The notes beneath the pieces were generated by a model. The model was not told the origin of the DNA and did not search any database. It saw only the letters and a program-made list of their open reading frames with translations. From NCBI GenBank assembly GCA_002104895.1, contig MCFG01000131.1, positions 130,001-152,149 of the forward strand: a stretch of DNA of 22,149 bases, given 5' to 3'. The translations under genes and the position numbers were made by a program. Below are positions 1 through 12,980 of the stretch, piece by piece. Numbering within the stretch: position 1 is the first letter of the stretch; every line of letters starts with the position of its first letter. Origin of the DNA: Anaeromyces robustus. Taxonomy: Eukaryota; Neocallimastigomycota; Neocallimastigomycetes; Neocallimastigales; Neocallimastigaceae.

Positions 1-158
1 AATAAAAAATAAAATAATTATATATAAAAGATTAAAAATTAATAAAATTTAACGAAATCTTATTATATTTTAATGAAAATTATATATTTATTTTAAATTA
101 TTTTTTATTATATCATTATTGTTAATCAGTTTTTTTTTTCTTTAGAATTCATACATAC

Positions 159-639
159 AGATAATTTAAATATTTAAGTTTAGTAATTTCTCGTGGAATA
201 GTACCAGTAAAACCCTTTTGTCTTAATTTTCTATTTTTATTTTATGAATATAAAATATATTGTTTTTTTTTTTTTTGTTATTATTTTTTGGTAAATTATA
301 AATATAATTATATAAATATAAAGAATAATAATTAATTATTATTATTTAATAAACTTTTAATATAAATTAAAAATTCCAATATAAAATTATTTATATATAG
401 ATTTATTAATTTTACAATTCAGCAATACGGTAATAGCCATGGTGAGGGTCACATACTATAGATGTCATATCACAACAACTACCGTCGATACTACTATCCC
501 AAGTAACTAAATCATTACGATTCCATTGGGTAAATATATCTTCTAAAAGTTTACAATCATTTACTGGTTCTTGAGAATATACAAATTTACTCTGGAAACA
601 AGTAGCTACAAAAGCTATTTTTAATAATATATTTTTCAT
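159..639 (-). CDS. Secreted leucine-rich-repeat protein, 5' part, two exons seen
   Basis: The first exon (639 down to 416) starts at an ATG in the context AAAAATGAA and encodes a signal peptide of about 22 residues (hydrophobic stretch ILLKIAFVATCF, cleavage near VYS-QE). A plant-like LRR N-terminal cap follows, with a Cys near residue 29, TW..S near 47, a CC pair near 55 and VCD near 62. Without splicing the frame stops at 412-414. A GT at 415 and an AG at 232-231 remove 185 nt and give IAEL|KLRQKGFTGTIPREI, a textbook LRR continuation. Exon 2 (230-159) is 72 nt, one 24-residue repeat, ends in the strong donor GTATGT and is flanked by phase-2 introns. The next acceptor is probably left of base 1; an AG at 60-59 would give a stop after three codons. 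Such proteins usually act at the cell surface or outside the cell; the ligand is unknown. The splicing is inferred by hand. Confidence 0.72.
231..415 (-). other. Intron 1 of the LRR gene
   Basis: This 185-nt intron starts GTAAAA and ends AATAG on the minus strand, in phase 2. It is supported because removing it restores an uninterrupted LRR consensus across the junction, while reading through hits TAA after one codon. Confidence 0.65.
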
Positions 640-2040
640 TTTTGTATATTTTATATTTTTTTTAATTTAATTGCTTTAATTTTTATGTAATTTTTTTATT
701 CTGTTTTGTTATTGCCTTTACTTTTGTTTTGCCTTCTTTTATTTTTTTGTTTTTATATTTATTATTTATAACCCCAATTTTAAATTATATTACAATAAAT
801 ATATATTATATTTATTGATTTTTCTTTTTATTTACTTAAATTAAATTTATTATTTTAAATATTTTAATTATAATTTTAATAATTATTAATGAAAAATAAA
901 AAAGAATTAAATTTCATATATAATTAAAATAAAATTTATTTTTTGTATTTTTTTTTTATTTTTTTATTTTTTTTTATTCTATTTTTTTTTTTTTTATTTT
1001 TTATTTTTTTTTATTTTTTTTATTTATTTATTTTATTAAATATAATTACTATTTTACAGTACATTTATAAAAATAAATAAATAAATGAATTCTTTCTTTT
1101 CCTTTTTTACAGAAAATAATCTTTTAAAAATAAAAAAAATATATATATATATATAAAATATAAAACAAAAAAACAAAATAATAAAATATTAATAAAGTTT
1201 GTTTTATTTGTTTAGTTTTAGTTATTTCTTATAACTAATATGTTTTTGGATTTGCTATTAAATTACTATATTTATTATTACTATTCTATATTAATATTAT
1301 ATATTAAAAATAATAATACAAATTTAATAATATCATATATTACAATATATTACAATATATTGTAAAAAATTTAATATTAATAAATCATAATTAGTTTAAT
1401 ATTGAACGAAATTTTAATGGACATTTAATTGTTAAAAAAAAATATTTAATTACGCCTCTATTTATAATATTTAATTATTTATTAAAATTAAAAATATGTT
1501 ATTTAGTTAATATTAAAGCCACATTATAAATTAAAATAGTTGTAAAAAAACTTTATTTATATTTAATAAATAAACGCCATGTATTATTAGTAAAAAAATA
1601 AATTAATAATAATTAAAACAAATATAAAATTATATATTTGTGTAACAATTATTTGATTTTCAATTTTTAATTTTAAAAAAAAAAAAAAATACAATAATTA
1701 ATTATTAATTATATAAATTAATAAAGAAATATAATATTTCTACAAAGTAAAATAAATTTAATATAAGACTTAATCCTTATTATATATAAAATAGTATATT
1801 TAAAATCATATACTATATTACATAATTTATATAAATCTATTTCATATTTATTTATAAGTAAGTAAAACATATTATAACCACTATTATATATTTATTTTTC
1901 TTAACAAATTAGCCCAATTATAATAACTAAAAATTAAGCTAGATAGAAAATTTCGTGAGTGAAAGATTGAATGAAACGACACACATTCATTACGCCTAAT
2001 GTATATAAATATTTATACTATATTTATTAAGTATCTATTC
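640..2040. other. AT-rich spacer upstream of the LRR gene
   Basis: I see no gene in this stretch. It holds the presumed promoter of the LRR gene (right of 639 on the minus strand), a T-rich low-complexity tract at about 945-1030, a short AT dinucleotide run at about 1139-1156 and a perfect 16-bp palindrome at 1350-1365 (TTACAATATATTGTAA). A slightly more GC-rich patch at 1938-2000 contains GAATG...CATTC arms and may be an old repeat end, but I cannot identify it. Confidence 0.5.
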
Positions 2041-2100
2041 TTTTTTTTTTTCACAACTTAAAAAAGTTAAAAGAATAAAATAAAATAAAATAAAATAATA
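2041..2100 (-). repeat. Possible poly(A) end of the LINE relic, and short A/T repeats
   Basis: On the minus strand this segment reads into a run of about eleven A after AAGTTGTG, about 65 bases downstream of the last LINE-like codons. That is where the 3' tail of a non-LTR retrotransposon would sit. The neighbouring AAAAT pentamer repeats (about 2075-2100) are simple sequence. The link to the LINE relic rests on position only. Confidence 0.3.
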
Positions 2101-2116
2101 AAATAATTTATTTTAT

Positions 2117-2560
2117 TATTAATCATTTTAGCAGTTTTAGCAACACTAGCATCAATTTTATATCCATATCTTGTCCTAAGTAATCCACCTAAAACTTTTG
2201 CTATATTCAAGAAATTCTAGATTAAGCTTTAAATAGTTTCTTGAATTTTTAAAATTGTTCATTTTATAAATTTTAGCTTTAATTGATTTATCGGTGTTCA
2301 TGTCTCTATCCCAATAGAAGTCCATAATTTCTTTAGAAGAGGATAAAAATATTGTTTAATTTATCATTTAATATCTTATATTGTTTGTCCCAAGTCCATT
2401 TCCTTGTTGTAGAAACATTGTTGACTAACTTTAAGATAACGCAGTTGGAGTTCTTCTACTTATTAAGACATCTTACTTGAGCTAAAGCACATTTATAAGA
2501 AAGTAGAGGAATATTGAGTTTTTTTGAAAATGCAATAAATAGAAAGAAATGAATTAAGTT
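2117..2560 (-). pseudogene. Decayed LINE-type retrotransposon ORF, region C-terminal to RT
   Basis: The stretch is clearly less AT-rich than its surroundings and reads as protein on the minus strand in three successive frames. First comes SYKCALAQVRCLNK, a stop, then KNSNCVILKLVNN (about 2560-2350). Next is KEIMDFYWDRDM (about 2345-2215). Last is LLRTRYGYKIDASVAKTAK (about 2211-2117). The order, an 'alaQxRCxxKWxxSNCII' block, then 'YWxRD', then 'RxRxGYKxDaxxA', is from memory that of the region after reverse transcriptase in fungal LINE ORF2 proteins, ahead of a CPxC cysteine motif. That motif and the RT itself are missing. At least one stop and two frameshifts show that it is dead. A translated search against Neocallimastigomycota retroelements would settle the family. 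Confidence 0.5.
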
Positions 2561-2577
2561 TTGAGAAACCTAAAATC

Positions 2578-2607
2578 AAAATCCAATAAAAACCTTTATT
2601 GGATTTT
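2578..2607. repeat. Perfect 13-bp hairpin
   Basis: The arms at 2578-2590 and 2595-2607 (AAAATCCAATAAA and its exact complement) enclose a 4-base AACC loop. It sits just beyond the 5' side of the LINE-like relic. Function is unknown; it could be a terminator-like element or chance in AT-rich DNA, although the internal GG/CC pair argues against pure chance. Confidence 0.5.
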
Positions 2608-2705
2608 AGTTTGAGTAGAACTAGTATTGTTTTTATTAGATCCAAATGAGGGTGCTTATTTTTAATAAAATTTATTTTTTTTAATAAGTATTTAATTATT
2701 TCTTT

Positions 2706-2985
2706 AAATTAGAAAGAAAATAAATTAATTTATTATTTTTATTTTATACTCTTTATTTTATTTTTATAAATTAAAAAGAAAATAAATTATTTTATTATTT
2801 TATTTTATACTCTTTATTTTATTTTTATAAATTAAAAAGAAAATAAATTATTTTATTATTTTATTTTATTCTTTTTATTTTATTTTATTTTTTTATTTTA
2901 TTTCTATAAATTAAAAAGAAAATAAATTATTTTATTTTATTCTTTTTATTTCTATAAATTAGAAAGAAAATTATTATTATTTTAT
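2706..2985. repeat. Tandem array of about 61-bp units, five imperfect copies
   Basis: Each unit begins AAATTARAAAGAAAATAAA and runs into a T-rich block with ATTTTAT motifs. Unit starts are at 2706, 2768, 2829, 2908 and 2956, so spacings are 62, 61, 79 and 48 bp. The array is non-coding and lies between the LINE relic and the 3' side of the first CotH gene. Confidence 0.7.
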
Positions 2986-3545
2986 TTTATTTTTACTTTT
3001 TTATCTTTTTTTTTTTTTGTTAAACTATTTTTTTAATTATTTTTTAAAATTTTATATTTTATTTTATATAATAATTAATTTTTTTATTCATAAATATATA
3101 TCATTTATTTAATGATTTTTTAATGATATAAATTTATAAATAATAATAATTTATTCTATTTTTTTTTCTATTAAAAAATTCTTACTATTATTATTTTATA
3201 AACACTAATTTATATATTTAATGATAATAATAAAAGTAATAATTAAATAATAATTTATAAATTTATGAAAAAATAGAAAAAAGAAGATATTATTATTTAT
3301 AAATACATATATATATATATAAATATATTCTTTTAACTATCCTTCATTTTTTTTACTAGAAATAAAAATATAAAATTTATTATATTTTTATTTTTTTTTA
3401 TATTGGAATCAATCCAATTTGTATTTTTTGATATTATTAAATTATTTAAAAAAAAAACAAATAATGAATACTATTTTTAAGTTTTCATTTTAAATTATTT
3501 TCATTATTATATATATATATGTGAGTATAATTTCTATTTAGTTAT
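2986..3545. other. AT-rich 3' flank of the dockerin-less CotH gene
   Basis: I see no gene here. The segment nearest 3545 is the presumed 3' UTR and polyadenylation region of the minus-strand CotH gene. A small hairpin lies at 3402-3418 (ATTGGA / TCCAAT, 5-base loop), with an AT dinucleotide run at about 3308-3320. Nothing further is recognisable. Confidence 0.4.
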
Positions 3546-5795
3546 TTAATGTTTGACAACATAACAAATTTTTTTATTAGTTTTAGTTTTCTTGTCATTA
3601 TCAGAAGATGAATTAGCATTTTCATCAGCATCATTACTATTACTAGAATCTTCAGCATTAGTGAGTTCAGAATTGTCATTTTCTTCTTCATCAATTGGTT
3701 TTTCAACACTTTCAGTAGTTTTAGTATCATTTATTTCATCATTTGGATTTTCAGTTCCTTCGGAATCATTAGTTTCATCATCATCACCAGAATCTTCAGC
3801 ATTAGTGAGTTCAGCATTGTCATTTTCTTCTTCATCAATTGGTTTTTCAACACTTTCAGTAGTTTTAGTATCATTTATTTTATCATTTGGATTTTCAGTT
3901 CCTTCAGAATCATTAGTTTCATCATCATTACTAGAATCTTCAGTATTAGTAAGTTCAGTATTGACATTTTCATCTTCGTTATTTGGTTTTTCAACACCTT
4001 CAGTAGTATTATCAGTTACTTCAGTAACTTCATTATCATCTATTTCACCATTTGACTTTTCAATGCCTTCGGTAGTTTTAGAGTTATCTATTTCATCATC
4101 TGGGTTTTCAGCTCCTTCAGTAACATCAGTTTCATTTTCATCACCAAAATCTTCAACATTAGTAGGTTTTCCATTAATTTCTTTTTCATTATTTGATTCT
4201 TCAGTTCCTTCAGTAATAATTATATCATCAATATCTTCAATATATTCAGCTGAAGTAGTTACTTCTTCTTCATCTTCTATATCAATAGTTGAAATAATTT
4301 CCTTTTTATTTTCAAAATTTGGACATTGAATATCATATGTAGAACAAATGTAATCATAACGTTTTTGGATCCAATCCTTAATACCGTAAGCATTATCAAT
4401 ACTAGTATATTCAACATTATCAACAAATTGAGTATAATTATAATTATTACCAAAACCAAATTTATTGACACGACCTGGTAAAACTCCTTCAACAGGAGTA
4501 CGATCTTCTAACATATATTGATCAATCCAATTTTTCACTGAATCAATATGTGGGAAAAGAATAGCTGGATTGAAAGCTTTATCAACAATATATTGAAGAT
4601 TCTTTAAGAAAGAAACTTCATCATTTTTAGCTAAAGTATCAACAATTGGGTGATCACTATACCATTTATCGAATGGAACTTGTGGAGCTTCGCTTTGTTC
4701 AATATAATATCTAGAAAGTTCAACACCAAACATAGAATCGAAATCATAATATAAAACAGTCCAAATACCATTTAATTGCTTATATAAGAAGAAATTCTTA
4801 CCATTAATTAACATGTGATCACCTGAACCAAGAAGCCATTCAAAGATCCAAGCTTGTATAAAAGCATCAACATCCATAATATTATCAATTTCCTTACGAG
4901 ATTTAGCAGCATTAATAGTGTTAAGGAAATCAATTAAATTTTCTTTATCATCTGGACGACTGTCATCAGCATTAACACAACTTAAATAGGTTGAAGGACT
5001 TAAATCAGCAAACATTTCCTTACATTGATAAAGATCAGTAACTTCCTTATCATGGTAAACTTGTTTAATCCAAGAAGTTTTATAATGGTCCATTAAAACA
5101 TATAATCCCATAAATTCATTATTAATATAAACACGAGCATAATTAGCAGAAATAGATGGAAAACCTAAACGATTAGCTATATCACATGAAATTTTTGAAC
5201 GCATTAAAGATGGATCACCATCATTAGAACGAAGACGAAAAACCTTTCTACCAAGAAGATTACCTTTATTACATTTAAGATTAAAACCAACTTTTGGTGT
5301 ATTTCTACTGTGTTGACCACCTATAGAAATAGAAATAGAAGGAATGGAAATAGTTTCACCATTTAAAATAAATTTAAGAGAAGCATCAGTAATTTTAAGA
5401 TTTTCTTCTTCTTTACTACCTGGATTAATAATCATGTTATCAAAACCTTCTGGTGGACCACCTGCTTCACCTTCACCTTCACCAGGGCCACCAGGGCCAC
5501 CGGGACCACCAGGACCACCAGGACCATCTTGTTCTCCTTCTGGTCTACGACCTGGTGGTGGAGGAGGTGGAATATTACCACCAGCATTAAAAGCATTAAT
5601 ACTAGCTGATTTAATTAAGGCATCAAATTTTTCCTTTTCCATTTCAATATAAATATCTGGAATATTATAATCGGTCATAGTAAAAAGATCAGCACGATCT
5701 GTTTTATCAAGGAAATGATCCTTAATAGCTGCAGCAGAAGCTTTTGAGGAAAGAACTATTAAAGCAATACTACTTAATATGGTTGAAAATTTCAT
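3546..5795 (-). CDS. Secreted CotH-family protein with acidic repeat tail, no dockerin
   Basis: One exon, 749 codons, start in the context AAAAATGAA. Residues 1-22 are a signal peptide (ILSSIALIVLSSKASAA). Residues 30-70 are an N-terminal strand/helix segment (DIYIEMEKEKFDALI). Residues 75-115 are a Pro/Gly insert with collagen-like GGP triplets. The CotH kinase-like domain spans about 135-485: KVGFNLKC near 168, a LGRKVFRLR strand near 181-189, NNEFMGLYVLMD near 225-236, GDHMLINGKNFFLYK with Asp326, and the DFD metal-site-like motif at 351-353. Residues 505-735 are a strongly acidic Glu/Asp/Asn/Thr/Ser tail holding a 48-residue tandem repeat. CotH of Bacillus is a spore-coat protein kinase; catalysis in the fungal protein is inferred, not shown. 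It is a clear paralogue of the gene at 12981-15146 but lacks the two C-terminal dockerins, so it is probably secreted or wall-associated rather than cellulosomal. Confidence 0.9.
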   Translation of the reverse strand: MKFSTILSSIALIVLSSKASAAAIKDHFLDKTDRADLFTMTDYNIPDIYIEMEKEKFDALIKSASINAFNAGGNIPPPPPPGRRPEGEQDGPGGPGGPGGPGGPGEGEGEAGGPPEGFDNMIINPGSKEEENLKITDASLKFILNGETISIPSISISIGGQHSRNTPKVGFNLKCNKGNLLGRKVFRLRSNDGDPSLMRSKISCDIANRLGFPSISANYARVYINNEFMGLYVLMDHYKTSWIKQVYHDKEVTDLYQCKEMFADLSPSTYLSCVNADDSRPDDKENLIDFLNTINAAKSRKEIDNIMDVDAFIQAWIFEWLLGSGDHMLINGKNFFLYKQLNGIWTVLYYDFDSMFGVELSRYYIEQSEAPQVPFDKWYSDHPIVDTLAKNDEVSFLKNLQYIVDKAFNPAILFPHIDSVKNWIDQYMLEDRTPVEGVLPGRVNKFGFGNNYNYTQFVDNVEYTSIDNAYGIKDWIQKRYDYICSTYDIQCPNFENKKEIISTIDIEDEEEVTTSAEYIEDIDDIIITEGTEESNNEKEINGKPTNVEDFGDENETDVTEGAENPDDEIDNSKTTEGIEKSNGEIDDNEVTEVTDNTTEGVEKPNNEDENVNTELTNTEDSSNDDETNDSEGTENPNDKINDTKTTESVEKPIDEEENDNAELTNAEDSGDDDETNDSEGTENPNDEINDTKTTESVEKPIDEEENDNSELTNAEDSSNSNDADENANSSSDNDKKTKTNKKICYVVKH
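3651..4085 (-). repeat. 144-bp in-frame tandem repeat in the CotH acidic tail
   Basis: Blocks at 3651-3794 and 3795-3938 differ at only about 5 of 144 positions by eye. A third block from 3939 is more diverged, and weaker copies extend to about 4140. The period of 48 codons keeps frame. The encoded unit contains the signatures ETNDSEGTENPND and TTESVEKPIDEEENDN. The near identity of the two blocks closest to the C-terminus indicates a recent duplication. Confidence 0.88.
5451..5570 (-). repeat. Pro run and collagen-like GGP codon repeat in CotH
   Basis: This codes for a run of six or more Pro, an Arg/Glu patch, then GPGGPGGPGGPGGPG followed by GEGEGE. It is among the most GC-rich DNA in the window. 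The insert sits between the N-terminal segment and the main CotH domain, the same place where the paralogue at 12981-15146 carries a Gly/Phe insert. Confidence 0.8.
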
Positions 5796-6069
5796 TTTTA
5801 TATATTATTTATTATTTAGGTTTATATATATATATGTTTTATTTTAATTTATTTTACTTATTATTATACTGTATAATTTTATACTAGTTTATTATATATT
5901 TAAAAATCTATGTTTAATAAATTATTTATTATGTATTATTTTCTATAGTTAATATTAAAAAATAGATATAATTTTTGTCATATTATTTTTTATACAAAAA
6001 TTATAATGGAAAATGTGAAAGTTATTGAAAGTATCAAAAATATATATATAATGATAATTGAGAATATAT
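5796..6069 (-). promoter_or_regulatory. Presumed promoter and 5' UTR of the dockerin-less CotH gene
   Basis: The bases just upstream of the ATG read TATATAAAAATGAAA on the minus strand, with TATATATATA at about 5824-5834. These are weak evidence in DNA this AT-rich. No experimentally typical element can be singled out. Confidence 0.3.
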
Positions 6070-6240
6070 AAGATATTGAAAGTGTATTGATTATTTAAGA
6101 TATTGAATATAAGATATTGAAAGTGTATTGATTATTTAAGATATTGAATATAAGATATTGAAAGTGTATTGATTATTTAAGATATTGAATATAAGATATT
6201 GAAAGTGTATTAATTATTTAAGATATTGAATATAAGATAT
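6070..6240. repeat. 41-bp minisatellite, 4.1 nearly identical copies
   Basis: Copies start at 6070, 6111, 6152 and 6193, with a partial fifth at 6234. Each unit contains AAGATATTGAAAGTGTATTG and, 12 bases further on, a second AAGATATTGAATAT, so the unit is itself a diverged duplication. Copies 1-3 look identical; copy 4 has one visible change (TTGATTATTT to TTAATTATTT). Confidence 0.92.
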
Positions 6241-6387
6241 TTAAATAAAAAAAAATAATAAATAAAATATTATGGATAATAAAAAAAAATTATTAATAAA
6301 TATTTATAAATATAAGTTATATATTAAAGGTTGTATATATTATAAATTATAATATAATAATAATAATAATAAATTATTTCTTTAATA

Positions 6388-6449
6388 ATTAATAATAAAG
6401 CATATATAAATTTTTATTTAAAAAAATTTATATATGCTTTATTATTAAT
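6388..6449. repeat. Perfect 28-bp inverted repeat with 6-base loop
   Basis: The arm at 6388-6415 (core AAGCATATATAAATTTTT) is matched exactly by 6422-6449, with ATTTAA as the loop. Weaker complementarity continues outside after one mismatch. It lies in a non-coding spacer between two divergent genes. It could be the remains of a palindromic (foldback or MITE-like) element or a structured transcript. No coding capacity is visible. Confidence 0.85.
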
Positions 6450-8437
6450 AATTATTTCATATTTATTTAATTATTTAATATTATAAATAACCAAAAAAAA
6501 ATTTTTTATACCTTTCTAATCTATTTTTTATTTTTATTTTTATTTTTTTTTTTAATTTTATTTTTTTTTATTTTTATTTTTTTTTTATTTTTATTTTTTT
6601 TTTATTTTTATTTTTTTTTTTTATTTTTATTTTTTTTTATTTTTATTTTTTTTTTATTTTTTTTATTTATTTAAATATTAAATATTTATCCTTTTTTTAT
6701 TCTATTTATACTCTAAAATAAAATGCAATTTTTTTTTTTTTATTTTTAATTATTTATTTGTGGACTTCATTTAATAAATGATATTGATATTATTCTTACA
6801 TATATTATTGATTATTAATTATAAATATATAAATTATATAAAATTTAAAAAAAATAATAAATAATACAAAATGAAACAAAAATTATACAGAACAATATAA
6901 ATAATATTAATATTAATATTAATATTAATATGTATTTTTTTTTTTTTTTTGTTAAAAAGAATTATATTATTAATTAATATAATTCTGATAATACATTATT
7001 ATATATTATATATTTATATAATTTTTTTAATTAGGAAAATAATTTTTATTTTCCTTATTTAAAAAAAGTATGTAATTTGTACTACTTGAATCATCACCAA
7101 ATATTTATAAAAAAAAAAAATTAATTTATTTTATATTAATGCTGAATCTTATTTGATATATTATTATATTATTATTATGAAGTATTGTTTATAAAAAAAA
7201 AATTTTTTTTATATTGATTCTTTTATATTATAAATCTAAATATTTAAATAATAGTTACAAATTGAATAGTAATAATGATATTAATAATATTATATTAATA
7301 ATTTATTACAATTTAATTAATATTTATTTCTTAATATTATAATTAATGGTTAATTGTTAATAAAATAATTAACTTTTTATAATTTATTCAAATATGAAAA
7401 TCAATGCATTATTACTTTATTGATAATAATAATAAAACCAATTAAATATATATATAAAATATACCTTTTTATTATGTATTTTTATTTTTATTTTTATGTT
7501 TTGTTTCATTTGTTATATATTTTATTTTATTTATTTTTTATTTACATTATAAATATTTCACCATTCAATATTTTTTTTTAAAATGCTTCATAATTTTTTT
7601 TTTTAATTTAATTTTCTATAAATTATTCATTGAATCTATTTATTAAAATAATAAAAAAAAAAAAAATATCCATTTTTGGTAATTAAAAACTAATTAATTT
7701 TAGAGTTTAAGAGCACAAAAATAATGTAAATAATGACACCTTTTAAAAAAAATAATGAATATATTAAAAAAAAAAAAAAAAAGAGATTTATTATAAATAA
7801 ATTAAATAAATAAACAAGAAAAAATTAACAATATACTTCTGAAACTGTTTCTTATTTTTATTGTTTTCTTATTTTTATTGTGATAGGAATTATAATGATG
7901 TTTTAAAATTATCATTATAAATCAGCGCCATATTAACAAATTTAATATACTATACAATAATATAATAATATTTTAAATTACTAAACTTAGATTTTATGAT
8001 TTAGAATGAATATTATAAAATTTAAAAAATGTTAATATTAATATAATAATTATGTGGATAATTAATTATTTGTAATATAACATAACTTTTATTATTCTTC
8101 TTTTATTACTATTATTTTTATTAATTATTATTAAAATTATGGATACTTCTATTACAGTGATTTATAAGTTTTTTGTCCATAATGAACTTCTTTTATATGT
8201 ATTATTACATTACAAACATTACTAATGTCAATATTTAATATGGAATCATTATTTATGAATATTAGAGTGGCTAATATAATTAATATAAATAGAAGTCATT
8301 GATCAGTTGTAGATAACAATAAGTATTTATAATATTAAAATATAGAATATAAGTATTAAAGAAATTTATTGAATTAAAAATGAAATGAAAGTAAAATTAT
8401 AAAAAATATGAATATTAATTTATTCCAATAGTTATAA

Positions 8438-8469
<32 letters not shown>

Positions 8470-8550
8470 AATTCTTTCTTTTTATTTTTCAATAATTGAC
8501 ATTATTTGTTAATATAAATAAAATTTGATGATAATCTATTTTTATAATTA
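6450..8550. other. AT-rich spacer between divergent genes
   Basis: I see no supportable gene. Contents: T-rich ATTTTT low-complexity sequence at about 6525-6665; an ATATTA trinucleotide run at about 6900-6930; a perfect 12-bp hairpin at 6958-6986 (AGAATTATATTA and its complement, 5-base loop); A-runs at about 7653-7665, 7766-7781 and 8449-8468; and a short direct repeat TTCTTATTTTTATTGT at about 7849-7880. A 28-codon open frame at 8139-8225 is too short to call. Confidence 0.45.
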
Positions 8551-8559
8551 TCTAACTTT

Positions 8560-8603
8560 AAAAAATGTATCACCTATTGAAATTAAATCATGATACATTT
8601 TTT
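8560..8603. repeat. 13-bp inverted repeat upstream of the MATH-ankyrin gene
   Basis: The arms AAAAAATGTATCA (8560-8572) and TGATACATTTTTT (8591-8603) are exact complements separated by 18 bases. The hairpin lies about 150 bp upstream of the inferred start codon at 8751. It may be regulatory or a small mobile-element trace. Its inner ends (GTATCA/TGATAC) happen to match the terminal hexamers of the copia-type LTR at 18122-18612. Confidence 0.5.
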
Positions 8604-8750
8604 TATATAATTAATATATTTAATCAAAATTTAAATTTTTTATTATTTCTATTATTATTAGTATTTAAAGAAAAAATATTATTAATTATTAATAAATATA
8701 AAAAGCTTTGGTTTTTTATACATAATCTTTTTTTATTATAATATTTATAT

Positions 8751-12527
<3,777 letters not shown>

Positions 12528-12980
12528 AATATAATTAAATCAAACTATAATAATTATATATAAAAAATAAAAAACATATATTACGAAATAAATCAATAAA
12601 TAATATTATTTTATTTAATTACAATTAACTCTATAATTATTTTATTTTATTTTATTTTATATTAGTTAAATATTACTGTATTACAAATGTTTTTAAAATA
12701 TTAATGTTGTATTATTAAAATAATTTAATTTATTAAAGTACATTATTTAAAATAAATGAATAAAAAAAAAAAAGAAAAAGAAAGACTTCTTTTTTTTATT
12801 TTCTTTTATGATTAAAAGATTATAATTATTTTCTTTTTTAATTATAATTAATTTTTTTATAGAATATATTACATTTTATTTAATTTAATCGATCGATTAT
12901 TTAATATACTATTTATATTATATATTAATATTATTTTCTTTTTATTATTATTATTATTTTATTATTATAATTTAATTTAC
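12528..12980. other. Spacer between convergent 3' ends
   Basis: This 453-bp stretch holds the 3' ends of the MATH-ankyrin gene (plus) and the CotH-dockerin gene (minus). Visible are ATTTT repeats at about 12640-12660, an A/G-rich then T-rich inverted stretch at about 12763-12805, and the 12-bp palindrome AATCGATCGATT at 12887-12898. I see no gene. Confidence 0.45.

Noticed and set aside
1-60. A third LRR exon starting after the AG at 60-59
   Set aside because: It would encode only three codons before a stop, with no LRR sequence; the true next exon is more likely left of the window.
3592-4329. 245-codon Ser-rich frame on the plus strand
   Set aside because: It is the antisense shadow of the acidic repeat tail of the CotH gene. 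The frames at 5344-5652 and 14485-14970 are similar shadows of Gly/Pro-rich inserts.
6070-6240. CRISPR-like array
   Set aside because: The units are contiguous 41-bp tandem copies with no unique spacers, and the genome is fungal.
8139-8225. 28-codon frame beginning MDTSITVIYKFF
   Set aside because: It is too short, has no recognisable motif and no convincing splice partner upstream of the MATH-ankyrin gene.
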